From contig JAWZYU010000001.1 in NCBI GenBank assembly GCA_038380435.1, positions 16,286,001 to 16,350,000 of the forward strand: a DNA stretch of 64,000 nt, in the 5' to 3' direction. Under the pieces are notes generated by a model that saw only the letters and a list, made by a program, of their open reading frames with translations, made no database searches and was not told the origin of the DNA. This document shows, in pieces, positions 19,332-29,774 of this stretch (the stretch's first letter is position 1; each line of letters opens with the position of its first letter). The position numbers were made by a program, and so were the translations under genes. This DNA is from Ryuthela nishihirai. Its lineage: Eukaryota; Arthropoda; Arachnida; Araneae; Heptathelidae.

Positions 19332-21498
19332 AGGAGCCATGGGCTACGGAGGTCCAACCAGACCGTGCAATTTAGTTCTTCACGCAGGTCTGTCCTGAGC
19401 TACATCTGCTGCATCTGGCCACTGCAGACCGATTCTAATAAGGTCCTGTTTGACATTGTCTGCCTACCGCATCCAAGGTCTCCCCCTCTTTCTGAGGCCT
19501 TTAGGCACACTGTTCATAACCCTATTCGCCAATCTATAATTATCCATACGGGCAACATGGCCAAACCAACGGAGTCTCTCTCTGCACAATATGCTGCTTA
19601 AAGGAGGTTGCCGACTCCTTTGCGTAACCTCATCATTAGTTACAAAGTTGAACCACCTAATGCCAAAGATACTGCGCTTGCGCACTATCTTTGGCATCTA
19701 GAATCAAAAGCATCTAGTTTCCTGTTATCTCGTTTACAAAGTGTCCAAGTTTCACTATCATAACTAACCCTGAAAAGAACCAAACTATTATACAGTCTAA
19801 TTTTAGTCTTTAGGTATCTACACCTATTTCTCCACACTCTCCATAGATTCTTAAAAGTCCCGGCAGCAATCCCTATTCGTCTGTTAATCTCATGCCGCAC
19901 ATCACCAGTATCTGTTACATAGCTCCCAAGATAAACTGTAACACCTGCTCAAGACTGCAACCATTCAGATTAACTGAATCACAGCCTGCCTGACCAATTT
20001 TCATCACTTTAGTTTTCTCTCTGTTTATAACCAAACCTACTCTACTACCAGTTTCATTAACAGCTCGAATGAAAGAGTTCATCTCATCAACAACATTTGC
20101 CAAAAGGCTAAATCATCAGCATAATCTAAATCAGAAATTTTCGTATCTCCAGCCCATTTAAGGCCAAAATTTTTCCCTTGAAGTGAATTTCGCATAATAT
20201 AATCAATAACCAAACTAAAGAGAAAAGGAGACAAAATGCACCCTTGTCGAACACCCGAAGTAATGCTAAACCAATTGCTACAAGACCTACCAACTCTCGC
20301 ACATGACTCAGTCTTATTATAGAGAGCTTTCATTATGTTAACTAACTTGTCTGGTATACCATATGATCTCACAATCAACCACAAATTATGACGATCAACA
20401 GAGTCGAAAGCCTTTTTGAACTCAACAAAGCTAGCAACTAAAGGTTTCTGAAATTCTAAACATTTTTCAAGAATCTGCCTAAGTGAAAATATTTGATTCA
20501 CACATCCCCTACCACTTCTGAATCCACATTTCTCATCACGCAATTGACTGTCAACCAGATTCTTAATTCTATTAAGCACAATCAGTCAAAGAACTTTCCC
20601 TGGAACAGAGAGTAGGCTGATACCCCTATAGTTATCACAAGAACTGCGATCACCTTTTTTGAAAATAGGGATAATAATAACAAAATACTTAGGAACTAGG
20701 ATTTTAGAAAATAGGGATAATAATGGTAAAATCCTTAGGAACCATAAAAAATAAAAAAAATAAATACCCCCTCAAGCAGCTACTTGCTACAGAGGTCTGA
20801 CAGGAGCCTGTCAGTTTATATGCCATAGTAGAAAGTCAGAGGACGGCAGGTCCTCAGCAGGAAAACAACACAAACAGCCATGACTTACCCGGGGATCGAA
20901 CCCAAGTCCATTAGATCAGTAGCCAAGCGCGCTAACCACTCGGCCATGGGACGGCATTGCCTTTATCAAAAAAGATATTCCAAATTTCAGTCATCCAAGT
21001 GGTGACAGAAACATTCCCAGCTCTAAGCATTGCCGTAGTAATTTCATCTACCCCTGGGGATTTATGAAGTTTAAGTTTAGAAACAGCCAAAATAACTTCA
21101 GATTGTGTTATAGGGCCAACATTAAAACCACCAATGCATCTATCATCATTGCAAACAATGGGAGTAGAACTTATCACATTCTTTAGAACATTACTGAAAT
21201 GCTCAACCCACCTAGCCATGACAGAATCCTCACCTTCTATAACCTTACCTTGTTTATCCTTCAATCCCTGTATACCTGTCCGTTTTCTACCACACAAAAC
21301 ATTAACTATCTGTCTAACTGCTTCCTCGGCTTTGTGTGCCAAGTCATCAAGCCAAAAATTCTTATCAGCAGCTAATTGATCCTTTACACGTTTATTAACT
21401 TCTCTGTAATGTTTTCTATTAGGACTAGTAGGGTATTGATTAAGGACATTCCTGCAGTTCTTTCTTTCTGAAATAGGTTTAAGTGCCTTATCACTCAA
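19332..21498 (-). pseudogene. RTE copy 1 reverse transcriptase and C-terminal region
   Basis: Frames in order: 21498-20932 (linker and RT start with LHKSPGVDEITTAML), 20579-20079 (CGFRSGRGCVNQIF, VEFKKAFDSVDRHNLW, GVRQGCILSPFLFSLV and the YADD catalytic box), then 20103-19915 (VGLVINREKTKVM), 19900-19685 and 19697-19464 (RERLRWFGHVARMDNYRLAN). The thumb-to-C-terminal LRWFGHV segment is common in RTE-type elements. The SINE1 insertion and frameshifts split the gene. Confidence 0.9.
20757..20946 (-). mobile_element. SINE1 copy c, full length, inside RTE copy 1
   Basis: On the minus strand the head reads TGGCCGAGTGGTTAGCGCGC, with the B box GGTTCGATCCC. The body carries CTGACAGGCTCCTGTCAG and AGTAGCTGCTTGAGGGGGTA, then an A/T-rich tail. 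It interrupts the RTE coding sequence between the codons for its MVPKDF region and the preceding DKG. Confidence 0.92.
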
Positions 21499-21547
21499 AT
21501 AATTCTGCTTCCTCCCTCCTTTTTCCCTAAAAGAGTACTGTTAGTTT

Positions 21548-22589
21548 CTAAAACACCTGTTTAAAATGGTCCCATTCTTCCTCAACTTCAGTAGTAAGCA
21601 TACCATGACTGTCATAATGACTAAGTAACCTATCATGGTAAGCTTTGGCTATAACTGGGTCTTTCAGAGCTTCAGTATTAAAAGCAAATTTTTTAACCCT
21701 AGCGCAACACTTTTTAAGTTTAAGTTGCAAGACTCTTTTAACAAGATAATGGTCAGATCCAATTTCAGCTCCCCTATATGACATGGTATTCCTAACAGAA
21801 CTAGCCCATTTGCTGTTAATTAATATATAATCAATCATATTCTTATGCAGCCCATCGGGTGAAACCCATGTGGGCTTATGTATGTCGCGGTGTTTGTAAT
21901 AAGTGTTAGTTATTCTGAATCCATTGAGTTTACTTACCTATAGGAGACGTTGCCCATTGCCATTGCAGCTACAAATACCAAAAGGGCCTATTACTCCTCC
22001 CCAAAGGTTAGAGTCAGTGCCAACTTTGGCATTGAAGTCACCAAGAACAAGGGTAATATCTCCTTTCTTGACAGAATTCAAAACATCCTGAAGTTGTTCA
22101 AAAAACCTATCCTTCTCATCCTCATCGTCATCCTCAGTGGGGGGCATAACAGCAGATAACATTCAAGTCTTTAACGCTTGTCTGAAATTTTGCTGTAAGA
22201 AACCTTTCATTAATGCACTAATATCCTAGAAGAGCATCACTAGCGTGTCTGCTGCGAAGCAGACCCACGCCTTGGTGATGTTTATTATTGTCCCTCTCTG
22301 AAAAGAGAAATTTAAGATTATTTTTAAGAATCTGACCTTTATCTGTCCATCTGGTCTTTTGCAAGCCGAGAATATCTAAATTATAACGGTGGAATTCTTG
22401 TGTGAGGACATCAAGAGAAAAAACTCTGTGCAAAATCCTCACATTCCAACTACCTATGGAAAGAATGGTTAGTGGGATGTTTAAAGAAACTATGTTTATT
22501 GAGAGTGGAAATGGCGACAATATCAAACAGCCCCCTAATCGCAGACAATGGGCAAAGACCCGTTCCCCCCCACTAAAGGCTGAAACCAT
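21548..22589 (-). pseudogene. RTE copy 1 endonuclease region
   Basis: The endonuclease nicks target DNA to prime reverse transcription. The frames show GSWNVR (first metal-binding Asn), DILGLQKTRW (family Gln-Glu-Thr, here Glu reads Lys), GLLRSRHASDALLGY, ITLVLGDFNAKVGTD (catalytic Asp/Asn) and MIDYILINSKW...GSDHYLV (catalytic His). The loss of the catalytic Glu and several frame breaks make it inactive. Compared with copy 4 it retains about 35 more codons after the endonuclease, around KAYHDRLLSHYD. Confidence 0.88.
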
Positions 22590-22860
22590 CTACAATGGAA
22601 GACTTCCTCGAATGTAGAATTTGACGATGCGAATAGAAGTCAGCCTGCGATGACCTTCAGGTGCCTGCGATGACCTCTGCTCAGGATTATCCACCAACTG
22701 ATAAACATATCCTGTAAATCTATTCACTTGGGGCTGTCAACCCACAATTAAACAGAAAATGCAGCGGAAGATTTTCCCTCCACAGAAGCCCACTAGTGCA
22801 GCAAATTCAGGATCCATAATCAAGCTCAGACTTTACCGGGTAGATAATATGGTAATTTTC

Positions 22861-23394
22861 CAAAAAAAAATTTGATAATGTAATGAATCGCACATCTCAG
22901 TGTATGCTAACAGCTGTCTGCGTTTGAATAAAATGGCAATATTTCCAGGTGTTACAATTGTTTTTTCCTGTTGTGTATTATAACTGTAAAATGACTTAAT
23001 TTGATAAATGCTTCTAATTTGTTATAACTACTTTTGATAAAATTGATGACGCTTTAAAACCAAATGAATCATTGTCAGAATGAATTTTCTTCTTTAAATG
23101 TAATTGAGCATACATTATATTTCTGTAGTCGCGTTCAAGAGAATGAAATGTTTCAAATCCAGATTTACATAAATATCTAGGTAGTCATAATTTTACTTCT
23201 ATTTGAACAGTTCTAGCAAATCCGAGCATATTTACACTCGAAATTCAACATTTAATTTTTCTACAGGTTTTTCCTTTATATTTTTGCATTTTTTATCTCA
23301 CCCATACTATTGATGTAATGTAGAATAAAATTCAAAGCATTTTTAGCAGAAATCGAAATTCGTTTACACTGTCCGTAGTAAATACACATATTAA
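22861..23394. other. AT-rich DNA, no gene seen
   Basis: No coding frame or repeat family is recognisable between RTE copy 1 and the SINE3 cluster. Confidence 0.45.
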
Positions 23395-23660
23395 CTGTAG
23401 AAATATACTTAGAAGATTAATAAAAACATCTGGAAAAAATTATCGCTGATACAACGGGAATCGAATCCTCAACTCTGTAGATACATGCTAGAGCGCTCTA
23501 CCCTTAAACCACGTATCGGACGCTAAAATCTTCCAGAATCGTTCCTATAAATCGTTCACTGAGATGTGGCGGACCTTGCGCCATCTATAACTTTTTCAAT
23601 TGTTGCTAATGTTTTAGATGTTAATGAGGAGGTCAATCATGCTTAAGCGTTTATCATTAA
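23395..23660 (-). mobile_element. SINE3-like repeat, copy a
   Basis: On the minus strand there is a tRNA-like head, GGTTTAAGGGTAGAGCGCTC, with B box GATTCCCG-type sequence. An AACATCTGGAAAAAATTATCG motif and a 'ATGTGGCGGACCTTGCGCC' stretch accompany it. The same blocks recur at 23662-23950 and 24040-24720. Its limits are approximate and the SINE class is inferred. Confidence 0.65.
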
Positions 23661-23661
23661 A

Positions 23662-23950
23662 AATCCATCCATAGTAATAGACAGATTACCTGTAGAAACA
23701 GACTTCAACAATTATTAAAAACATGTGAAAAAAATTATCACTGACTCGGGGGGGGGGGAATCGAACCGCAACTCTCTGGATACATGCCAGAGCGCTCTAC
23801 CCTTAAACCAGTAACCCTTAAACCAGTAATAACACGCTCTACCCTTAAACCAGTAATAACACGAATATAATGATGAATAATAACAGACAGAACGGCGATA
23901 AAAAAATTATCGTCGCCGTGTCAGCGATAATTTGTTTCCGATGTTTTTAA
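23662..23950 (-). mobile_element. SINE3-like repeat, copy b, rearranged
   Basis: This repeats the tRNA-like block of copy a, with a run of nine G at about 23750. The segment CCCTTAAACCAGTAA is duplicated in tandem (23805-23870). ATTATCGC motifs and TTTTTAATAATTG lie on both sides. Confidence 0.6.
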
Positions 23951-24039
23951 TAATTGCTGGTTTATTTCTAATAATAATGTATGTAATGTGTAATATGTGT
24001 ATGGTAATCTGTGTATTTAATATGGACAGCGTAAATGAA

Positions 24040-24101
24040 TTCCAATATAATATACCTTTGAACATGATTGACCACTTCATTAGCATCTAAATCATTAGCA
24101 A
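24040..24101 (+). mobile_element. SINE3-like repeat copy c, left piece
   Basis: The sequence ATGATTGACCACTTCATTAG up to CATTAGCAA matches copy a in reverse. It continues at 24485 after a SINE2 insertion. Confidence 0.6.
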
Positions 24102-24484
24102 CATGGGGGTGGCTCAGTCGGTAGCGCGCCCTCGTAATCTGTAGTTTCCAGGTTCGAGTCCCAGCTGGGTCAGCGTTGAGACTTATCTCCGCAAAATTCC
24201 CCCCCCCCCTGCCCACGGTCAGTAGGGGACACCGATGGGCTTGGAAAGGCCGTCGTCTGTCGGATGGGACGTTAAGCCGTGGCACCGTGTGCGGGAGAGC
24301 CATACCCTGTGCACGTTAAAGAACACGCTGGATGGCCTTGACGGGAGGCTACCATCTGTCTCCCAACAGCTGTTCCAGTGGGTCCCCTCCCCCAACCTTC
24401 TCTGAGCCTTCGGGGTCCATGTGACCTGGCCATTTAGCCCATGGTGTGCAAAAAAGTGCCGCTCAGAGGTAAAACAACCCAACC
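24102..24484 (+). mobile_element. SINE2 copy b, full length, 9-bp target duplication
   Basis: This has the same tRNA-like head and body as copy a, ending in AACAACCCAACC. The 9-bp CATTAGCAA flanks it at 24093-24101 and 24485-24493. Three bases are missing in the anticodon-stem region (CGCGCC-CTCGTAATC) and there is a C-run near 24200. Confidence 0.94.
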
Positions 24485-24720
24485 CATTAGCAAAAATTGG
24501 AAACATTGCCTCTCCTGAAGTATAGATGGCGCAAGGTCCACCACATCTCAGTGAAAGATTTATAGGTCTTGTTTGGAAGGTTTTACCGCCTGATGAGTGG
24601 TTTAAGGGTAGAGCGCTCTGGCATGTATCTAGAGAGTTGCTGGTTTGATTCCCACCATGTCATCGATAGTTTTTTCAGATGGTTTTAATAATCGTTTACA
24701 CTGGTTTCACTTGAAGAATT
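24485..24720 (+). mobile_element. SINE3-like repeat copy c, right piece
   Basis: This includes ATGGCGCAAGGTCCACCACA and the tRNA-like block GGTTTAAGGGTAGAGCGCTC, with B box GGTTTGATTCCC near 24643. TTTTTTCAGATGGTTTTAATAA follows. It completes the SINE3-like copy split by SINE2. Confidence 0.62.
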
Positions 24721-24811
24721 TTATGCAACAAATCTTGCATAAGAAGGAAGTGGTAAGAAAAAAACATTTATTATCTTACATGTAACATTTCTTTGCATTG
24801 GTTGTACAGAC

Positions 24812-25888
24812 TTACAAGAGGTGCTCGAACTGCCGACCATGTGCTAGAATGCATGACTCAAAATGGCGTTGCATGGACAGCCGCACCCTGTGGAAGATGC
24901 CTGGCATTTCCCAGATGTTTGAGGCAGCAACTGATATGCGTGCTACAAGATCCATAGCACTATCAACAGGGGTCTCGTACACCATGTTTTTCATAGCACC
25001 CCATACAACGAAATCGATTGGAGATATATCCGGTGAACGTGGTGGCCAAGAAACCGGTCCACCGAGGCCAATCCATTGACCACCAAACTGTCTGCGTAGG
25101 TAAGCACGCACAGCATTTGCGAAATGTGCAGGAGCGCCGTCATGCTGGAACCACATTCGCCGGAGACTACCATCAGGAACCTCGTTCAGAAGATCCGGTA
25201 ACACAGTCTGAAGAAATGTTAGGTACTTGGCACCGTCCAAACGGGATGGTAGTAAATACGGGCCCAACAAACAGTCACCGACAATCCCAGTCCACACATT
25301 GACAGCAAAACGTTGTTGCGCAGCTCCAGGTCTTGTACCGTGTGTGTTCTGATGAGCCCACACATGCCAATTGTGTGTGTTGAAGACACCCTCTCGAGTG
25401 AACAACGCCTCATTGGTGAAAAGAACATACGTTGGGAAATTGGGATCAACGGCTGTTCTCTGCATGAACCACTGACAAAAAATAACACGCTTGGGATGGT
25501 CGTCTGCTGCCAATAATTGCACTCTTTGCAGATGAAACGGATGTAACCCTTCATCGAGTAATATCCTCCACGCTGTTGCTTGCGAAATTCCAAACTGCCT
25601 AGCCATACCTCGTGTGCTAGCACCAGGTTGTTCCTCGATTTCCTGTAGGACAGCTTCCTCTACTGCTACTGGCCGTGCCGATCTGCGTCTCCCTCGATTA
25701 ACATTACTAGCAGCAAACGATCCTGTTTCACGCAGTTGGCGATGAATACGTGAAAACATTTGATGCTGTGGCACACGGCGGTTTGGGAAGCGCGCTGCAT
25801 ACAATTGCCTGGCTCGAAGACATCTTTCTCCTGCCGCACCGTAAGTTACATGCATATCTGCACATTCATTCCACGTATACCGGTTCAT
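24812..25888 (-). CDS. Mariner-group (IS630/Tc1/mariner) transposase with DUF4817-type N-terminus, near-complete
   Basis: The single 358-aa frame begins with YTWNECADMHVTYGAAGE, a DUF4817-like HTH region common in arthropod elements. A second helix-turn-helix follows (TRGMARQFGISQATAWRIL). The DDE/D domain shows VLFTNEALFTREG (family Asp reads Asn), MWFQHDGAPAHF (second Asp) and PPRSPDISPIDFVVW (third Asp). The C-terminus has the family ending HFESC...HGRQFEHLL. Length and ends match the family as I recall it, so this is essentially a full reading frame. It is the only long transposase here without a stop or frameshift. The Asn at the first catalytic position would be expected to abolish DNA cleavage but not binding. 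Confidence 0.93.
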   Translation of the reverse strand: MNRYTWNECADMHVTYGAAGERCLRARQLYAARFPNRRVPQHQMFSRIHRQLRETGSFAASNVNRGRRRSARPVAVEEAVLQEIEEQPGASTRGMARQFGISQATAWRILLDEGLHPFHLQRVQLLAADDHPKRVIFCQWFMQRTAVDPNFPTYVLFTNEALFTREGVFNTHNWHVWAHQNTHGTRPGAAQQRFAVNVWTGIVGDCLLGPYLLPSRLDGAKYLTFLQTVLPDLLNEVPDGSLRRMWFQHDGAPAHFANAVRAYLRRQFGGQWIGLGGPVSWPPRSPDISPIDFVVWGAMKNMVYETPVDSAMDLVARISVAASNIWEMPGIFHRVRLSMQRHFESCILAHGRQFEHLL

Positions 25889-26074
25889 GTTACTTCTGCA
25901 AATTCACCTTGTCGAATGACAACTGACTGCACGCGTCAAACAGCTGTGCTTCTGTATGAGAGGTGTGTACACACAGCGCCCTCTACACCACCATGCGTTC
26001 GTCTGCCCCCATACTTTCTTATGTGAAATCTCTTTCTTTTCTTATTCCCTTCCTCCCCACTAAATATTGATGAT

Positions 26075-26094
26075 GAATTCTGAATCACCCTGTA
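26075..26094. repeat. Probable terminal repeat upstream of the transposase gene
   Basis: GAATCACCCTGTA is the kind of end (TACAGGGTG on the opposite strand) seen on arthropod Tc1/mariner-group elements. It lies about 190 bp beyond the transposase start codon. I do not find the matching inverted copy on the other side (24720-24812), so the element appears one-ended. Confidence 0.5.
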
Positions 26095-26149
26095 TGTTAC
26101 ACAACTGATGAAACATGTACGAACGATTATTCAAAATTTTCTTATCTTC

Positions 26150-26275
26150 CCTTTTTTTTATGCTTCCACCGTCCCCCAATTGCACCCGAGGCTACTACCG
26201 ACCCCCTGGAACATTCCAGCGCCTCCCAAGGGACGGTATCGCCCACTTTGGGAAACATTGCTCTAAGGGAACAAA
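26150..26275 (-). mobile_element. hAT-like terminal fragment
   Basis: On the minus strand the motif GTTTCCCAAAGTGGGCGATA, followed by G-rich tracts, resembles the ends of hAT elements (GTTCCCAAA-type). No transposase or second end is seen. The call rests on end similarity only. Confidence 0.4.
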
Positions 26276-26499
26276 TTGGAGTTCTGGTTGTCGTTTTGTC
26301 TACGGAGTGCTAATTTCGAGGAGTTGGAGTGTCGTGTTGTTTATTGGAAAGGGTTTCTTGTATTCCAAGAAGGACCACTTAGTGTCATGTGTGTTTGGAC
26401 TTTCGGCTGCAGCTGTGGACTCGAGTCGTTCCCTCTAGAAGTGGAAACTAATGTGGCACCCTATTTGTCTGTTTCCTGTGCATTGGTAAAAATCTCAAT

Positions 26500-27639
26500 T
26501 AAGTGAGAAATAAAAAACGAATGGTTATGCCTGATGAAAATCCCATCGTAACATATGCATTCAACACAATAATTTCAGAAAAACAACTAGACATCGGTTA
26601 ATATAGAAATTATTAATTAAAATTTATGAATGCAGCAATTTCTGAAAATTATTATGGTAGTGTACATATTTATACTGTATGGAATGCAATATGTATACTG
26701 TGTAAAATGAAATTAAGGAAATAAATATTTACATTAAAGATATAAATTTTTAAATATATATGCACAAAGGTTATCGATATCCACATATTTACGCAAATAC
26801 GTATTAATTATAACGTATTAATTGTATGCGTATTAATTTTAACGTAATATTTACGCAATACTGCTTAAATATTTGCATAAAACTACAAAAAATTACACAA
26901 AAAATATGGATATTTAAGTATTTAGATAAGATTATCTATGCAGAACTATTTACTTAAAAATCTGGCTGTATATATTTATAAACATATTGTTATATATATG
27001 TATGAATCTGCATAACAAAATCACTGTTCAATTCTGAATAGTTCTTCTGTAAAAAAATTCGTAAAGTCAAAATTTGGTTTCGATTACTCATTGTCAAAGC
27101 TGAATTTACCAAAACACTGGGGGAGAGGTGACGTGGTGAAGTATGCAAATGAGTGGATAACACCAGAATGCAATGAAAACGCTTTTTTCCTTTTTTTTTT
27201 GAAATTTGATTTCAATTTTTTACCAACCGTTCTTATTCATAGCTGACAGATTAACAACATTTTCTTGCATACTAAATCCATTACAAAATGTTTCCTAACT
27301 TAGATTTTTCTTTCGCATAAACTGTACAATAGCTTTAGTAAATATGTGGTGCCAAAATTTTCAATGGCTTTGGTGTGTGTGTGACAACTGAAGAGACGCT
27401 ACAGCAGCAACGAGACTGCGTAGTTGATGCTTGAATAGTTTTGAGATATTTTAGGTTACTTGACAGATGCGTCAACTGTCAACTGCGCAGTCTCAGTTCC
27501 CCCAATTTTCCACTTTCGCTAAGCCACTGCAAATAACACGCATGCGTCACTCTTTGGATATAGCATCACCAGGACGAAATCGATAGGAGCTATGTACATG
27601 CATTTCTTTTAATTTAGGATCTTTTCCTCAGCCTTTTTT
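26500..27639. other. AT-rich DNA, no gene seen
   Basis: A dense cluster of ACGTATTAAT/ATTTACGCAATA motifs lies at 26770-26870. No coding frame is recognisable. The region 27360-27560 has short inverted pieces around GCGCAGTCTC but no clear element. Confidence 0.4.
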
Positions 27640-27840
27640 TTCTGGAATAGTTAGTGTGCTTGGCTAATGATAAACGAAACTCGTAATCGAGCCCCAGAAA
27701 AGGCAATGATGTCCTATTTCATATGTTGAATACTAAGGTCTCGCCTTCCTCACAGCTCTTCTCTATGACGTATTGTACTAATAGGTTCTTCTCAGGTTTA
27801 TGTGCAAAAGAGCTGCTTGAGGAGTAATTTTTTAATGTTT
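27640..27840 (+). mobile_element. SINE1 copy d, degenerate
   Basis: The head GGAATAGTTAGTGTGCTTGG is a decayed A box. The body carries AGGTCTCGCCTTCCTCAC and ATGACGTATTGTACTAATAG. The end GAGCTGCTTGAGGAG matches the SINE1 3' end. Confidence 0.75.
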
Positions 27841-28049
27841 ATTAAATATGGTATGTCACTGGTAGAGTAGAATGCCGAATGTATATTTTGAACTATAATA
27901 AGAGGTTGGGAAAGAATATTTATGGTCTACACTGCATGCGTTCCTTGACCAAAAATTAAAATAGATACATATAAACAGGTTATATAACTAAACATTATGC
28001 ATTAGGTAAAGCCAATTCCCAGTTGTACCGCAACATATGTCTGCACAAT

Positions 28050-28648
28050 AACTATGGGGAGAATGCCATAATCTCCACTAACTACAGTCGGGGCAAGACA
28101 GTGCCACAAGGACACAGACGGCTACCTATGGCGAACAATCCTATAGAAGGAAGGTTCATCCATTGGTCAAAACCTAAATTTAATCTGTTCCCCGGTTAGC
28201 CACAAAATGGATATATAGATCCAAGTTGATTCGGCTCCCGGGGTGCAGACTTCGTTTGGCTTTTCCATCGATAAGCCTGTCAACCTGTCCTAACCCAAGT
28301 CGCAAGCCTTCAACTTCGTCCTCTCTATCAGTGCCATGCACCCGCTGCCCCCAAGAAGCTGTCTGTACCCCAACTTCACTGAGGCTGCACCTACGAACCC
28401 ACTGAACCGGTGCCCTCCAACACCAGTCCCAGAACTCTCAGCCACAGCCCCACCATCGGGACTGTAACCTAAAGCTTCCCTGAGCAACCGAATAAGCCCA
28501 CTAGACTGGCCTCTCCCAAACCAGTCTGCAGACCCTCACAAGTCCTGCCACCAGAGGCCACATCCCATCGTGCAAATGAAGAAACAACGGGCCGTGACCC
28601 TACTTCACAGAGGCACACCACCACGTCAAGGTGGTCCCCTATGGGGGG
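28050..28648. repeat. Dispersed repeat X, copy 1
   Basis: Shared blocks with copies 2 and 3 include CTAACTACAGTCGGGGCAAG, GGTCAAAACCTAAATTTAAT and CTGTTCCCCGGTTAGCCA. It ends in a small hairpin (CCACCACGTCAAGGTGG) followed by CCCCTATGGGGGG. It has no coding motif. The class is unknown. Confidence 0.7.
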
Positions 28649-28764
28649 TATATAACTAAACAGTATTCTTTATTCATATTTACTATAATAATATCAATTT
28701 AGCTATACTATCCACTTTTATTCATGCCGAAGAGGTTTCGAAATTATGCTGAAATCATCTAAAG

Positions 28765-29608
28765 TAGGAGTTCTCAACGTGGGGCACGCTTACCCCTTGG
28801 GGGTACGCGGTAAAATATTTTGGGGTACGCCGTCAGAGCTCAAAAATTGCTAGATCTAGTAACTAGTAAAATGTTTATAATTTTATACGATTTGTTAAAT
28901 TGTTTATGTAATTTTTGTTTATCGATATATGTACTTCATGAATACAAAATTTTATGTGTATGTTAAATGTTTTATTTTATTCCCATTGTTTTACTATAAC
29001 TATAGTTTTATCTATCTATACAACGGGTACGCCAGCTACATACACATTTTCAGAGGGTACGTGAAGCATAAAAGGTTGAGAACCACTGTTATATATATAT
29101 ATATCTTTTATATTATTCCCATTGTTATACTATAACTATAGTTTTATCTATCTATACAAGGGGCACGCCAGTTACATACACATTTCCAGGGGGTACGTGG
29201 AGCATAAAAGGTTGAGAACCACTGATATATGTGTTTTATTTTATTCCCATTGTTATACTATGACTATAGTTTTATCTATCTATACAAGGGGTAGACCAGT
29301 TACATACACATTTTCAGGGGGTACGTGAAGCATAAAAGGTTGAGAACCACTGATATATATGTTTTATTTTATTCCCATTGTTATACTATGACTATAGTTT
29401 TATCTATCTATACAAGGGGTACGCCAGTTACATACACATTTTCAGGGGGTACGTGAAGCATAAAAGGTTGAGAACCACTGATACATATGTTTTGTATTAT
29501 TCCCATTGTTATACTATAACTATAGTTTTATCTATCTATACAAGGGGCACGCCAGTTACATACACATTTTCAGGGGGTACGTGAAGCATAAAAGGTTGAG
29601 AACCACTG
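28765..29608 (+). mobile_element. Non-autonomous hAT-like element built of tandem repeats
   Basis: The left end is TAGGAGTTCTCAACGTGGGG and the right end is GGTTGAGAACCACTG, an imperfect terminal inverted repeat of the hAT type (CAGTGGTTCTCAA). ATCTAAAG at 28757-28764 and ATCTAAAT at 29609-29616 form an 8-bp duplication with one mismatch, the hAT length. It has no transposase. Most of its length is a 128-bp tandem array. Confidence 0.88.
28961..29608 (+). repeat. 128-bp tandem repeats, five copies, each containing the hAT-like end
   Basis: The motif GAGAACCACTG ends at 29088, 29224, 29352, 29480 and 29608. Spacing is therefore 136 then 128, 128, 128. Each unit also carries CTATAGTTTTATCTATCTA and GGGTACGTGAAGCATAAAAG. 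The right terminal repeat has been amplified together with subterminal sequence. Confidence 0.95.
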
Positions 29609-29774
29609 ATCTAAATTTTCATTCGACTTTTTCTCTAAATATCTTGAGTAAGAAAATAAAGTGATGAACATTGGCAACCGCAAAGTTCCGCTATATTATT
29701 AAAAACCTATTTTGTGTTTTCGTCGTCCAACTAAAATCTTGATATGTCAAATCTCTAAACAGCTTTTTCCAGTA

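Larger units (their letters stand above)
19236..22860 (-). mobile_element. RTE-type non-LTR retrotransposon, copy 1
   Basis: The minus-strand order is 5' UTR (22860-22590), apurinic-type endonuclease, reverse transcriptase, C-terminal region, then a 3' end followed by a trinucleotide tract at 19236-19331. The 5' part matches copy 2 (32140-32580). The simple-repeat tail is typical of RTE elements. A SINE1 is inserted at 20757-20946. Clade assignment to RTE is by motif memory (proteins often annotated craniofacial development protein 2-like) and not tested. Confidence 0.88.

Noticed and set aside
19148..19601. Open frames with long poly-Asp, poly-Ile and poly-Ser
   Set aside because: They are translations of the (ATC)n tract in different frames, not genes.
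25018..25623. Additional frames overlapping the transposase on both strands
   Set aside because: They are shadows of the 358-aa transposase frame in other frames and have no motifs.
26770..26880. Possible replication or promoter element in the ACGTATTAAT cluster
   Set aside because: Only AT-rich imperfect repeats are visible; nothing beyond composition supports a function.
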